This document shows positions 19,643-28,496 of a stretch of 64,000 nucleotides of DNA, one piece after another (positions within the stretch are counted from its first letter, which is position 1; the number at the start of each line of letters is the position of its first letter). Source of the DNA: an uncultured Eubacteriales bacterium (GTDB lineage Bacteria > Bacillota > Clostridia > Christensenellales > Aristaeellaceae); NCBI GenBank assembly GCA_902765735.1, contig CACXBB010000002.1, forward strand, positions 1 to 64,000, written 5' to 3'. Under the pieces are notes generated by a model. That model was not told the DNA's origin and made no database searches. It saw only the letters and a list, made by a program, of their open reading frames with translations. The position numbers were made by a program, and so were the translations under genes.

Positions 19643-19891
19643 TCAATACAATTCCCGCAGCACCAGCGACGTCATGCCGGGATTGTCGCCGGGCTCGACG
19701 CGCAGCACCTTTTTGTGGTATCGGTACTCGTCCCATATCATATCCCGCAGGCTGGTTCCGCGGTTGAAGCCGTGCACCAGCCTGATTTGATACACCCCCG
19801 GCCCGGCGGCGGACAGCGCGCGGTTGATGATGCGCATGGCCTCCGTCTGGGTCTTTCCGTGCAGGTCGATGGTGACGAAGGGGTCGTTCAT
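19643..19891 (-). CDS. Small Smr-domain protein
   Basis: 82 residues; the ATG overlaps the stop of the HD gene (ATGA). It is essentially one Smr domain: VTIDLHGKTQTEAMRIIN at the start and RLVHGFNRGTSLRD in the middle correspond to the LDxHG and HGxGxG motifs of Smr nucleases/DNA- or RNA-binding proteins. Here the second motif reads HGFNRG. Last gene of the sugar ABC operon; the link to sugar uptake is unclear. Confidence 0.8.
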   Translation of the reverse strand: MNDPFVTIDLHGKTQTEAMRIINRALSAAGPGVYQIRLVHGFNRGTSLRDMIWDEYRYHKKVLRVEPGDNPGMTSLVLRELY

Positions 19892-20646
19892 ATCTCCCAG
19901 ATCCTCTCTCGCATGTGGGAAAACCACGCTTTCGTATCCGCGTTGTCCGATTGAAAGGCCAACATGCGCTCCACATAGCCCTGCTTCCGGGCGATCTCCC
20001 GGCTGACCGGGTACATCAGCTCGAACACCAGGCACAGGTGGGCGACCACGTAGTCCGCCGGGTGCTGCTTGAGCGACCTCAGCACGGCGGTGCGATTCCG
20101 GAAGCAGTCCTTCACGGTCTCACTGACGGGGGAGGCGCGCAACGCCTCGGTGGTGACGTTGTAGATGTCCTCCATCGGCGTGTCGCAGTTGACCCGGAAG
20201 ATGTCGATCTTGTCCGCGTCCCGGAGGATGTGGCAGTAAGCCTTCTCCCTTTCGTTCAGCCCTTCGTCGATGCGATACATGCTGTGGTTGCGTATGGCGG
20301 ATTCGAGGATGCCCAACGCCTCCGGGGTCATGTCGTCCAGTGCGAAGAGGTCCAGCAGGCCCTCCCTGAACAGCAGGTCCGCGCCGAGGGTGGCGTGGTC
20401 TATGGAGACAGCGTCCACAAAGGTGCCGTAGCGCCTGACCTGCTCGAAGCGGCCGATGTCGTGGAGCATGCCGCACAGCCAGGCCAGTTCGACATCCGCC
20501 GCACCGGTGGCCTTGGCGATGCGCTCGCACAACCCGGCGACCCTAAAGGTGTGGTCGATCTTGAGTTTGATCTTGGGGTCGGCGGCGTTGTAGCCGGAGA
20601 CGTAGCGCTCAAAGGCGGCGGTGACCGCGTTTCTGTTCAGTATCAT
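19888..20646 (-). CDS. HD-domain phosphohydrolase
   Basis: 252 residues. IDHTFRVAGLCERIA supplies the first His, CGMLHDIGRFEQ the HD pair, and SIDHATLGADLLF plus AIRNHSMYRID further metal ligands, followed by ILRDADKIDIFR. This is an HD hydrolase of unknown substrate, probably acting on a nucleotide or phosphorylated metabolite. Start and stop overlap the neighbouring genes by 4 bases, so it is translationally coupled with hexokinase and Smr. Confidence 0.85.
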   Translation of the reverse strand: MILNRNAVTAAFERYVSGYNAADPKIKLKIDHTFRVAGLCERIAKATGAADVELAWLCGMLHDIGRFEQVRRYGTFVDAVSIDHATLGADLLFREGLLDLFALDDMTPEALGILESAIRNHSMYRIDEGLNEREKAYCHILRDADKIDIFRVNCDTPMEDIYNVTTEALRASPVSETVKDCFRNRTAVLRSLKQHPADYVVAHLCLVFELMYPVSREIARKQGYVERMLAFQSDNADTKAWFSHMRERIWEI

Positions 20647-21908
20647 GTTTCCCTCACATAGGCGGCGATGGCCGTGCCCTTCATGACGGCGTCCGGTACG
20701 ATGTGGAATGCGTAGTGCAGGCCGCGGCGCCTGGCCGCGTATTCCGACATGCACGCCTCGAGCCGCTGCCGGAAGCCCGCCTGCTTGAGAAAGGTGGAGC
20801 CCTCCGCGGTGATGAAGGCGGGCGCGACGGCCGATGTGCCGATCTCGGCCCTGAGCAGCGCGGCTGTGACCGTGACGCTGCACAGCAGGGCGCTTCGCCC
20901 GGTCATGGCGTCGCAGATGGCGGCGATGGCGCGCCTGTCCACGTCGGAGGTGCACGCGGCGGCGATGGGACCGCCGTTCATCGGGTCGTTTGAGAAGGCG
21001 CTGATGTCCGGGGAGGCGAGGTCTGTCCCGTTGAGGGCGTCCGACAGGCGCTCATGGAAGTCGGGGGAGATAAGCCCCTCCGCCTCGGCGGTCTCCAGCA
21101 CCAGCGTCATCAGGCCGCCCTGATAGCCGCCGGACACCATCTTCTCGAAGCGGTCGCAGCCGGGGTCGATGTGCCCCCGGTCGTAGCGGTCGTCGATGTC
21201 CCCGGTGGGAAAACCGCAGTACGCGCCGGATTCCACGTTGATGAGCGCGCCGGAAGGCTCCCGGTAGGCGGTGTTCGTGCCGGTGCCGTAGATGAAGCCC
21301 ACGAAGCCGCTGTAGCGGTCCTCCCCGGCGTCCAGCCTGCCGCCCAGGGCGGCGGCCAGGGTGTCGTTGACGACCGTGACGCGCGGAGCGCAGGCGAGCC
21401 CCAGCGCCCCGGCGGCGTCCCGCAGGCCGGCTCCCACGCGGCTGCCCACGAGGCCGGGCACGTCGAGCTGCTTGGCTCCGGCGGTCACCACAGCGTCGCC
21501 GTCCTCAAGCGGCGCGGCGGCCAGCGAAAAGCAGACGCTCACGCGGTCGGCGGCCAGAAGGTCCCCGATGCCCGAGGCGAGGGCGCGGTAGAAATCGTCC
21601 AGCCGCATCCGTCGGCCGATGCCCGGCGTGCGGAACGCGGGCCGACGGTCGATGGAGAGCACCCCGCGCCGATCCAGCGTGACGAGGGCGGCGCGCACGT
21701 TGGTGCCGCCGATGTCGATGGCGGCGACCGTGACGGGCGCATCGGGCAGCGGCCGGGTGCCCAGCGCCATGGGGATCATCTTGAGGGAGCCCGGCCGGCC
21801 GCGGCGGACGGAATCCATCTCCTCAAGGAACCGGGCGAGCTCTTCCTCCCAGTCGTAGGCGTCGGCGCACAGCCTGTGGTTAAGCAGGAATTCGTCGATC
21901 GCGTTCAT
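20643..21908 (-). CDS. Hexokinase-family sugar kinase
   Basis: 421 residues. AAIDIGGTNVRAALV near residue 63 is the phosphate-1 motif; RVTVVNDTLAAALGG and FIYGTGTNTAYRE are substrate/ATP motifs; DRFEKMVSGGYQGGL is diagnostic of the eukaryote-like hexokinase family rather than the ROK kinases common in Bacillota. It would phosphorylate a hexose imported by the ABC transporter encoded just upstream. It overlaps both neighbours by 4 bases. Confidence 0.88.
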   Translation of the reverse strand: MNAIDEFLLNHRLCADAYDWEEELARFLEEMDSVRRGRPGSLKMIPMALGTRPLPDAPVTVAAIDIGGTNVRAALVTLDRRGVLSIDRRPAFRTPGIGRRMRLDDFYRALASGIGDLLAADRVSVCFSLAAAPLEDGDAVVTAGAKQLDVPGLVGSRVGAGLRDAAGALGLACAPRVTVVNDTLAAALGGRLDAGEDRYSGFVGFIYGTGTNTAYREPSGALINVESGAYCGFPTGDIDDRYDRGHIDPGCDRFEKMVSGGYQGGLMTLVLETAEAEGLISPDFHERLSDALNGTDLASPDISAFSNDPMNGGPIAAACTSDVDRRAIAAICDAMTGRSALLCSVTVTAALLRAEIGTSAVAPAFITAEGSTFLKQAGFRQRLEACMSEYAARRRGLHYAFHIVPDAVMKGTAIAAYVRET

Positions 21909-22786
21909 TCCTTGACGCCCCCCGCCGTCATGCCCATGACGATGTACTTCTGGAAGATCACCGTGATCGACACCGGGATCAGCGAGCCCAGTATGCCCGC
22001 CACGCTGATCATGCCGTAGTCGATGGTGAACTTGCCGTTAAACTCCGCGATGGCCACCGGCATGGTCTTGGCGGAGAGGCTGGAGGTGAAGATCAGCGAG
22101 TAGAAGAACTCGTCCCAGCTCATCAGAAAGGCCAGTATGCCCGTGGCGATGGCCCCCGGGCGGGCGATGGGCATGAAGATGTAGAACAGCGTCTGCAGCC
22201 GCGTCGCGCCGTCCACCTGCGCGGCCTCCTCGAAGGATTTGGAGATGGAGCCGAAGAAGTCCTGCATCACCCAGATGATGAAGGGCACGATGAAGGACAG
22301 GTAGAGTATGATCAGCGGGCCCCGCTTGTCCAGCCAGCCGAACTGGTTGTAGATGCGGTAGAGCGGTATGATCAGCGCCGCGGGCGGCAGCATGTAGGTG
22401 AACAGTATCGTCAGCATGAGACCGTTTTTGCCGCGGAAGCGCACATGCGCGAACGAATAGGCGGACAGGCAGCCCACGATCAGGCTCAGAAGCGTCACCG
22501 CGGCGGCGATGATGAAGCTGTTGATCAGCGCGATGCGGAATACATAGGCGGGGTCGCTGCCGTTGTCGCTCAGGAACACCTGCCGGAAGCGCTCGAAGGT
22601 GACGGTCTCCGGGATCAGCTTCAGCGGCTTTGCCGTCAGGTCCACCGAGCGCATGATGCTGGTCATGAACATCCACAGTACCGGCCCGAGCACGCCGATG
22701 GCCAGCAGCAGGCCGAGGCTCATGTAGAGTATCGTACGCCCACGCTTGCCGGGGGAGAAGTCCCAGCGTCTGCCCCTCTGCTTCAT
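21905..22786 (-). CDS. Sugar ABC transporter permease (MalG type)
   Basis: 293 residues, about six membrane helices. The EAA loop reads SFEEAAQVDGATRLQTLFYI followed by MPIARPG, the site for the ATPase. It forms a heterodimer with the preceding permease and overlaps both neighbouring genes by 4 bases. No ATPase is encoded in the operon; carbohydrate-uptake-1 systems in Bacillota often use a shared MsmX-type ATPase encoded elsewhere. Confidence 0.94.
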   Translation of the reverse strand: MKQRGRRWDFSPGKRGRTILYMSLGLLLAIGVLGPVLWMFMTSIMRSVDLTAKPLKLIPETVTFERFRQVFLSDNGSDPAYVFRIALINSFIIAAAVTLLSLIVGCLSAYSFAHVRFRGKNGLMLTILFTYMLPPAALIIPLYRIYNQFGWLDKRGPLIILYLSFIVPFIIWVMQDFFGSISKSFEEAAQVDGATRLQTLFYIFMPIARPGAIATGILAFLMSWDEFFYSLIFTSSLSAKTMPVAIAEFNGKFTIDYGMISVAGILGSLIPVSITVIFQKYIVMGMTAGGVKE

Positions 22787-23661
22787 CGTTCATCCCCCCG
22801 TTTCATCAGCCGGATGTACAGGATGGTCATCAGCACCACCACCAGCACGATCAGGTACGCGAGCGTCGCGGCCTCGGAGTAGTTGAGGTTCGTGAAGGCC
22901 TGGAGGTAGGTGTCGTACATCAGGGTCTTGGTGCTGTTGGCGGGCCCGCCGCGGGTCATGAGGTAGAAGATGTCGAAGGCCTTGAACTTCTCCACCGTGC
23001 GCATCACGATGATGACCATGATCGTCGGCTTTATGGCCGGCAGCGTGATGGCGAAGAAGCTGCGGAAGGCCCCGGCGCCGTCCACCCGGGCGGCCTCGTA
23101 GCGGGTCTGGTCGATGCCCTGGAGCGCCGCGAGGAAGAAGATCACCGCCAGCGGCGTCATCTTCCAGGCGTCCGCGACGATGATGCACAGCATGGCCGTG
23201 GACGGGTTGCCGAGCCAGGACTGGTAGGCGTCGATCAGGTGAAGCCGCATCAGTATGGCGTTGATGACGCCGTACTCGCCGTTGAGCATCAGCTTCCAGA
23301 GGCTGCCGTTGACCACCGTCGGAATCGCCCAGGGGATGATGACGATGGAGCGCAGAAAGCGCACCCCGGGGAACTCCTCGTTCAGCAGCAGCGCGATCAT
23401 CAGCCCGAACGCCGTCTCGATGGCGGTGGAGGCGGCGGTGAAATAGAGCGTGCGGCCCAGGTCCTCCCAGAACGTCCTGGAGGTCAGCGCCTTCTGGTAG
23501 AAGCCGAGGCCCGCGAACTCCCCGTTGTGGGAGGACAGCGGGTCGATGTTGACGAAGCTGTACACCAGCGTGGTGATGATCGGTATGATGATGATCCCGA
23601 ACACCACGATCATGGCCGGCGTGATGAGCGCGTAGCCGTAGCGCTCCTCTTCTCTCTTCAT
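22783..23661 (-). CDS. Sugar ABC transporter permease (MalF type)
   Basis: 292 residues, first membrane segment ITPAMIVVFGIIIIPIITTL, EAA loop YEAARVDGAGAFRSFFAITLP. Pairs with the MalG-type permease. Upstream lies a 128-bp inverted-repeat element that separates it from the binding-protein gene of the same operon. Confidence 0.94.
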   Translation of the reverse strand: MKREEERYGYALITPAMIVVFGIIIIPIITTLVYSFVNIDPLSSHNGEFAGLGFYQKALTSRTFWEDLGRTLYFTAASTAIETAFGLMIALLLNEEFPGVRFLRSIVIIPWAIPTVVNGSLWKLMLNGEYGVINAILMRLHLIDAYQSWLGNPSTAMLCIIVADAWKMTPLAVIFFLAALQGIDQTRYEAARVDGAGAFRSFFAITLPAIKPTIMVIIVMRTVEKFKAFDIFYLMTRGGPANSTKTLMYDTYLQAFTNLNYSEAATLAYLIVLVVVLMTILYIRLMKRGDER

Positions 23662-23699
23662 ACGCTCCGGCCTCCTTCTCTCTGTACGTTACAAACTGC

Positions 23700-23827
23700 G
23701 GGCTGTCTCATAACGAACCAACGCTGACACATTCGCCGTAGGGGCGGCATTCATGCCGCCCGCGGACGCCATAAATGGCGTCCCTACGGGTGGATTGAAT
23801 CGTATGATCGTCGTTTTGAGACAGCCC
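23700..23827. repeat. 128-bp MITE-like element, copy 1
   Basis: Terminal inverted repeats GGGCTGTCTCATAACG and CGTTTTGAGACAGCCC (one mismatch) bound a core with two palindromes: GTAGGGGCGGCATTCATGCC and its GGACGCCATAAATGGCGTCC neighbour. A second 128-bp copy lies at 47381-47508. It lies between the sugar-binding-protein gene and the first permease gene. No coding capacity. Confidence 0.9.
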
Positions 23828-23849
23828 CTGTGTGTTTACTGCCGCGCGT

Positions 23850-25097
23850 TTACCGGTCGGCGAGCTCCAGCGCGACGGCCTGCAGGCCCGTCAGGGCCTC
23901 CTCGGCGGTCTTCTGGCCCAGCAGCACGAGCTGGATCTCGGTCTGCATGGCGGTGGAGAGCTCGTTGTAATACGGCACCATCGGGCGGTTCTGGATGAAG
24001 TCAAACTGGATCTGGGACGCCGCCACGACCTCCGCGCCCGCGGTCTCGATGACCTGGGGATCGGTGTAGAGGCTCTTCCAGATGGGCAGCGCGTTGGCGC
24101 AGTACTTGGCCTGCATCTCCTTGGAGGCGAGGAACAGCATGTACTCCCAGGCCTCGTCGGGGTGCTTGCAGCCCGCGGTGATCATCAGCGGCATGCCGCC
24201 GTTGACCGTGGCGCTCTGGGCCTTATCGGTGCCGGGGATAGGGGTGATGGCGCCCTGGCCGACGACGGAGGACTGGCTCTCGTCGTTCATGGAGGCGTAC
24301 TGATAGGTCCAGTTGATGGCGAACACAGCGTTGCCCGCGGCGAAGGTGGACAGCACGTCGTCCTCGATCATCTCGAGGCTCTTGGGGTTGCACAGGCCGT
24401 CCTTCAGGGTCTGGGCCATGAAGTCCAGCGCCTCGATGTTCTCCGCCTTATCGAGGGTCGGCTGGTTGTTCTCGTCCACGAACGCGCCGCCGAAGGAACC
24501 GGCGATGCAGGTGTAGTCGCAGATCAGGCACTCGGCCTGGGCGTAGCAGCCCACGATCGGGTACTCGCAGATGCCCTTCTCCTTGCAGATCTTGGCGTCC
24601 TCGATGAGCTGATCCCACGTGGCGGGGGCCTCCTCGATGCTGGCCTGCTTCAGAAGCTCCATGTTCACGAACATGTACTTCACGTCGTTGAGCCAGGGCA
24701 TGCCGTAGTACTTGCCCTCGTAGCGGGTGGCGTCCAGCGCGCCCTGGTAGATGTCGTCCAGGTCCAGCGCGCTCACGCGGTCGGTGACGTCCAGCACCAG
24801 GCCGGCCTTGGCGAACTGGGCGGGCCAGATGCAGTCGCCCAGGATCACGTCGTAGCCGCCGCTGGCCGCGGAGGTCAGGATCTTGGGGGCCAGCTCCTCG
24901 TAGGCGACAAAGGTGGGGTTGACCTGTATGCCGGTTGCCTCGGTGAACGCCTGGGTCATGGCGAGCACGTCGTCCTCGCTGTAACCGGCCTGCTTCATGA
25001 AGATGGCGTTGAGCGTGACGTCGTCCGCGAGGGCGCCGAACGCGCACAGCGACGACAGCATGACGAGGGTGAGAATGAGACAAAGCGTCTTTTTCAT
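23850..25097 (-). CDS. Extracellular sugar-binding protein (family 1), ABC transporter
   Basis: 415 residues from the ATG at 25097, 8 bases after GGGAGG. The signal sequence ends ALA-DD and has no proper lipobox (LSSLC lacks the small residue before Cys), so signal peptidase I cleavage is likelier than lipoprotein anchoring. VLAMTQAFTEATGIQVNP, YDVILGDCIWPAQFAKAG and the GMPLMITAGCKHPDEAWEYM segment are typical of family 1 sugar-binding proteins. First gene of the operon with permeases and hexokinase. Substrate not evident. Confidence 0.92.
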   Translation of the reverse strand: MKKTLCLILTLVMLSSLCAFGALADDVTLNAIFMKQAGYSEDDVLAMTQAFTEATGIQVNPTFVAYEELAPKILTSAASGGYDVILGDCIWPAQFAKAGLVLDVTDRVSALDLDDIYQGALDATRYEGKYYGMPWLNDVKYMFVNMELLKQASIEEAPATWDQLIEDAKICKEKGICEYPIVGCYAQAECLICDYTCIAGSFGGAFVDENNQPTLDKAENIEALDFMAQTLKDGLCNPKSLEMIEDDVLSTFAAGNAVFAINWTYQYASMNDESQSSVVGQGAITPIPGTDKAQSATVNGGMPLMITAGCKHPDEAWEYMLFLASKEMQAKYCANALPIWKSLYTDPQVIETAGAEVVAASQIQFDFIQNRPMVPYYNELSTAMQTEIQLVLLGQKTAEEALTGLQAVALELADR

Positions 25098-25140
25098 GAT
25101 AATACCTCCCTGCAATGTAAAGTCGAGAAATACCGCTTAT

Positions 25141-25169
25141 ATTATATTCCTATTAAATGCCGTTCGCAA
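25141..25169 (-). promoter_or_regulatory. Sigma-A promoter of the sugar ABC operon
   Basis: On the minus strand TTGCGA, 17 bases, TATAAT, 44 bases before the binding-protein start. Divergent from the HAD gene promoter. Confidence 0.8.
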
Positions 25170-25210
25170 GCCCTTTTTTAACATTTCGGAAAAAATACTG
25201 TCGAAATCCC

Positions 25211-25240
25211 TTGCCACGACCCGGCCGGGTGTACTATAAT
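25211..25240 (+). promoter_or_regulatory. Sigma-A promoter of the HAD hydrolase gene
   Basis: TTGCCA, 18 bases, TATAAT. The -10 ends at 25240, overlapping the upstream in-frame ATG at 25239, which therefore cannot be the translation start; this favours the ATG at 25278. Confidence 0.75.
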
Positions 25241-25277
25241 GGACAAAAATACTGTGAACTGTGACGGTGAAACGGAT

Positions 25278-25877
25278 ATGAAAAACCTGATCTTCGACAT
25301 GGGCGGCGTGCTGATCACCTACGATCCCGAATACTTCCTGACCCGGGCGGGCATCGTCGATGCCGACGACCGCGCGCGGCTGTTGGCTGCCGTGTTCCGC
25401 TCGCCGGAGTGGGGGATGCTGGACAATGGCACGCTTACCGAGGCCGGGCTTGAGCCTATCGCGCTGTCCAGGCTGCCCGAACGCTTGCATGCCGTGGCTC
25501 GGAGCCTGATCTGGGAATGGTTCAGGCCGCTGGAGCCCATCCCGGGTATGGCGGAGCTGATCGCCGCGTTCAAGGCGCGGGGATGCGGGATCTACCTGCT
25601 CTCCAACGCCAGCACCATGCAGCCAAAATACTGGCCCGACATCCCGGGAAGCGGGCTGTTCGACGGCGCGGTCGTCTCGGCGCTGGAAAAGCGCGTGAAG
25701 CCGGAGCCGGAGATCTTTCACATACTGCTGGACAGGTACGGTTTAAAGGCGGAGGACTGCGTGTTCATCGACGACATGCAGAAGAACGTTGACGCCGCCG
25801 AGGCCGTGGGCATCAAGGGCATACGCTTTGACGGGAGCGCGGAGCGTCTGCGCAATCAGCTCGACGCAATAATGTAG
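25278..25877 (+). CDS. HAD-superfamily hydrolase
   Basis: 199 residues from the ATG at 25278, chosen because the upstream ATG lies in the promoter. LIFDMGGVLITYDP carries the start of the HAD motif DxxGV/T, although the second aspartate is replaced by glycine as in many subfamily I members of this type. IYLLSNAS is motif II, KPEPEIFH motif III and CVFIDDMQKNVDAA motif IV. Likely a phosphatase of small sugar or nucleotide phosphates. The TAG stop is formed by the first bases of a GTAGGGGCG repeat. Divergent from the sugar operon. Confidence 0.87.
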   Translation: MKNLIFDMGGVLITYDPEYFLTRAGIVDADDRARLLAAVFRSPEWGMLDNGTLTEAGLEPIALSRLPERLHAVARSLIWEWFRPLEPIPGMAELIAAFKARGCGIYLLSNASTMQPKYWPDIPGSGLFDGAVVSALEKRVKPEPEIFHILLDRYGLKAEDCVFIDDMQKNVDAAEAVGIKGIRFDGSAERLRNQLDAIM

Positions 25878-25915
25878 GGGCGCTTTCGCGCTTGCGCCTG
25901 CCCTCATCGCCCCCT
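25874..25915. repeat. Degenerate GTAGGGGCG palindromic repeat overlapping a stop codon
   Basis: GTAGGGGCG at the left and CGCCCCCTA at the right flank GC-rich sequence including CCCTCATCGCC, as in the element at 19.6 kb. The stop codon of the HAD gene is contained in the left arm. Confidence 0.55.
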
Positions 25916-25935
25916 ATATTGAACATAGTACGCGC

Positions 25936-26796
25936 TCAACAGTTCCCCGTATAGACGTATTTCAGCCGCTCGCGGGCGACCTCGGCCAGCCGGTACACCT
26001 TTTTCACGTCGGTGGCGGGGCGGTCGGTCATGTGAAAGCGGGGGAAGAAGCGGGAGATGTGCAGCGGGATGTCCGCGCCGATGCGCGCGCCGTCCGCGCC
26101 CCTGAACTCCGCCACCCAGCCGGTCAGCGCGCGCATCTCGTCCTCCGAGTCGTTTAAGCCGGGTACGATCAGCGTGGTCAGCTCCACATGGCAGCGCTGC
26201 GCGGCCCGGGCGATGAACGCCTTGACCATATCAAAGTCCCCGCCCAGCACCTTTGAATAATAGCGCTCCGTAAAGCCCTTTAAATCGATGTTCATGGCGT
26301 CGATGAAGGGCGCGAGGGCCTCCAGCACCGGAAGCGCCGCCGTGCCGTTGGTGACCAGCACGTTTTTGAGCCCCGCGTCCCGGGACAGCCGGGCGGCGTC
26401 CCGCACGAACTCCCAGCCGATCAGCGGCTCGTTGTAGGTGAAGGCCAGACCGATGTTGCCCCGGGGCACGAGCTTCAGCGCCGCCTCGACCAGCGCCTCC
26501 GGGGTGACGGTCTCCGCCTTCTCTGCATAGCGCAGCGCCTCCGCCGACCAGGAGATATCGTGGTTCTGGCAGAAGGGGCAGCGCAGATTGCAGCCGTAGC
26601 TGCCCACCGAAAGTATCAAGCTCCCGGGGTGAAACCGCCGCAGGGGCTTTTTTTCGATGGGGTCCAGCGCCAGCGCCGTGACCCTGCCGTAGTTCTCCGG
26701 GACGACCCTGCCGTCCTCGCACTTTCGCGCACCGCAGAAGCCCCTGCGCCCCTCCGGGATGTCGCAGCGGCGAAAACACACGTCACATCGCGCCAT
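25936..26796 (-). CDS. amrS: AmmeMemoRadiSam-system radical SAM enzyme
   Basis: 286 residues. N-terminal CDVCFRRCDIPEGRRGFCGARK has paired cysteines; GSYGCNLRCPFCQNHDIS is the CxxxCxxC cluster motif; FTYNEPLIGWEF, LVTNGTA and MNIDLKGFTERYY are typical of the PflA-like radical SAM family AmrS. It lies 13 bases after the Memo/AMMECR1-domain gene, the standard arrangement. These three domains co-occur widely in anaerobes and eukaryotes; the chemistry is not settled. Confidence 0.92.
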   Translation of the reverse strand: MARCDVCFRRCDIPEGRRGFCGARKCEDGRVVPENYGRVTALALDPIEKKPLRRFHPGSLILSVGSYGCNLRCPFCQNHDISWSAEALRYAEKAETVTPEALVEAALKLVPRGNIGLAFTYNEPLIGWEFVRDAARLSRDAGLKNVLVTNGTAALPVLEALAPFIDAMNIDLKGFTERYYSKVLGGDFDMVKAFIARAAQRCHVELTTLIVPGLNDSEDEMRALTGWVAEFRGADGARIGADIPLHISRFFPRFHMTDRPATDVKKVYRLAEVARERLKYVYTGNC

Positions 26797-26809
26797 AGCC
26801 TATCCTCCG

Positions 26810-28195
26810 TCAGGTGTGCCTGACCACTTCAAAGCGCTGTAGATCGACCTTCTCCCCGGGCCGGATGCCCGCCTTCTGCCGGGCGATCTCCACCTGCTGA
26901 TGCACGGTGTCCACGCCCTCCAGGTCCGGCAGCAGCAGCCCGCGGCGATGGCCCCGGCTGACGATCACGCCGTAGCGCTTCACGTCCAGCTCTTTTTCGG
27001 AGGCAATGGCCTCCGGCTCTCCCAGCACGTCCACATTGATCTCCAGCCACTTGAGTTCCTCCGGCCGTATGGGGTCGAAGCGGGGGTCGCGGCTGCACGC
27101 ACTGATGGCATTTTGTATGATCTCCTCCGCCAGATTCGTCTGGGTCGGCGATATGGTGCCGATGCAGCCCCGCAGACGCCCCTGCTTGTGGATGGAAACG
27201 AACGCCCCGGCGCGCCTGGCGGTGAGCGCCTCCGGCAGGCCGTCGGGGACCCCGATGCGCCTGCGGTCCGTGACCCAGCGCTCCACCGACTGCCAGGCCA
27301 ATTGAACCCACGGGTCACACTTTTCACGGGCCTCGCCGAACCGGCGCGCCTGCGCGGCCTGCCGGATATCAAGGAATCGGCGGTTTTCATCAACGCCCTG
27401 CGGGCGGAAGGCGCAGATGCCGTAGCCCACGCCGGTCACGTCCTCGTGGGAGAACTGCTCCGCCGCCACCGCTGCGCCGTCCAACGCCCCGGCCATGATG
27501 ACAAAGGACCGGTGCCCGCACTCCGCGGCGCGCTCGCAGAAGGCCTCGTCGAAGTCGAACAGCTCCCCGAAGGCCGCCCGGGCGCACACGTCCATGATGC
27601 GCGCGTCATACTCGGGCCCTTCCGGCGCGTAGCCGTAGGGGCCGTAGCTCTGCAGCTTGTGGGAGAGGTCGCCGCTGGCGACGAACACCACCCGGCGGCC
27701 GGTCTCCTCCGACGCCTCCCGGATCAGCTGCCCCAGCCGGTAGTGATCCTCCAGCGGCAGGCCGGACAGCCCGACGCGCACCAGCCGGAAGTCCTCGCAA
27801 TACTGGCGGATGAAGTACAGCGGGACCATCGTGCCGTGATCCAGCTCGGGGTCGCGCTGGCCCTGCGTGCCGGCGGGCAGATTATCCGCGATGGCCAGGC
27901 GCTCGACGGTCCTGGCCAGCTCGTGGTCGTAGGCCACATCGAAGCGCACCTGGGGGGCGCGGAAACGCGCAAAGCTGCCCTTCGCGCCGCGCCCGGGGGA
28001 GATATAAAAGTAGTCCGCGTACATCGTGGCGTGGGGGCTGGAGATGACGATGGTCTCCGGTTTAAGCGCGGCGATCTCCTTCGCCACCTTCACGTAGGCC
28101 CGCGTGGTCGCTTCGATTTGCGCCTCGCTGCCGCGGCCCACCTCCGGGACGATCATCGGCGGGTGCGGCACCATGTATGCTGCGATAATCGGCAT
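26810..28195 (-). CDS. AmmeMemoRadiSam-system fusion: class III dioxygenase-like (Memo) plus AMMECR1 domain
   Basis: 461 residues. The ATG at 28195 is preferred over the ATG at 28204 because AAAGGA lies 8 bases from the former and overlaps the latter. Residues 1-265 form a LigB/Memo-type domain: MVPHPPMIVPEVG, ISSPHATMYADYF, DHGTMVPLYF, VASGDLSH. Residues 280-455 are AMMECR1: GAFVSIHKQGRLRGCIGTI, AISACSRDPRF, ISRGHRRGLLLPDLEGV. Fusion of both with an adjacent radical SAM enzyme makes a compact AmmeMemoRadiSam locus. A 222-bp repeat lies directly upstream. Confidence 0.9.
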   Translation of the reverse strand: MPIIAAYMVPHPPMIVPEVGRGSEAQIEATTRAYVKVAKEIAALKPETIVISSPHATMYADYFYISPGRGAKGSFARFRAPQVRFDVAYDHELARTVERLAIADNLPAGTQGQRDPELDHGTMVPLYFIRQYCEDFRLVRVGLSGLPLEDHYRLGQLIREASEETGRRVVFVASGDLSHKLQSYGPYGYAPEGPEYDARIMDVCARAAFGELFDFDEAFCERAAECGHRSFVIMAGALDGAAVAAEQFSHEDVTGVGYGICAFRPQGVDENRRFLDIRQAAQARRFGEAREKCDPWVQLAWQSVERWVTDRRRIGVPDGLPEALTARRAGAFVSIHKQGRLRGCIGTISPTQTNLAEEIIQNAISACSRDPRFDPIRPEELKWLEINVDVLGEPEAIASEKELDVKRYGVIVSRGHRRGLLLPDLEGVDTVHQQVEIARQKAGIRPGEKVDLQRFEVVRHT

Positions 28196-28253
28196 GTGAA
28201 CCATCCTTTCATTGCGCCCTGTGACCTGTTTGGTATTGCTCAGTCGCTTTGAT

Positions 28254-28475
28254 AAACGGGAAGTTGTCGGGCTTCGCCCGAGAGTGGAGAGTGGAGAGTG
28301 CAGAGTGGAGATAAAGAATGCCTGAGAACGAAGTGACGTGATTTCCTGTCACAAAAACACCTCTATTCGCGGGAACATTGGTTGTTATTCCCGCAATGCT
28401 TTGTGCGCGGCTAACTATATCTCCACTCTCCACTCTTCACTCTCCACTCTCATACAAATTCCAATTTACCACCAG
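28254..28475. repeat. 222-bp dispersed repeat, copy 2
   Basis: Second copy of the element at 14886-15107: same length, five substitutions, same orientation. It lies between the stop of the amidohydrolase gene and the start of the AMMECR1 gene, as copy 1 lies between a stop and a start of two left-going genes. Inverted heptamer arrays (GAGAGTG type) sit near each end. Confidence 0.92.
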
Positions 28476-28496
28476 AATTGAACAGCTACCCTTGTT

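Noticed and set aside
23700..23827. Complete insertion sequence
   Set aside because: Terminal repeats are present but the 128-bp length leaves no room for a transposase; it is at most a non-autonomous element.
25239..25277. ATG at 25239 as start of the HAD gene
   Set aside because: It overlaps the TATAAT box of the promoter, so it would lie upstream of the transcript start.
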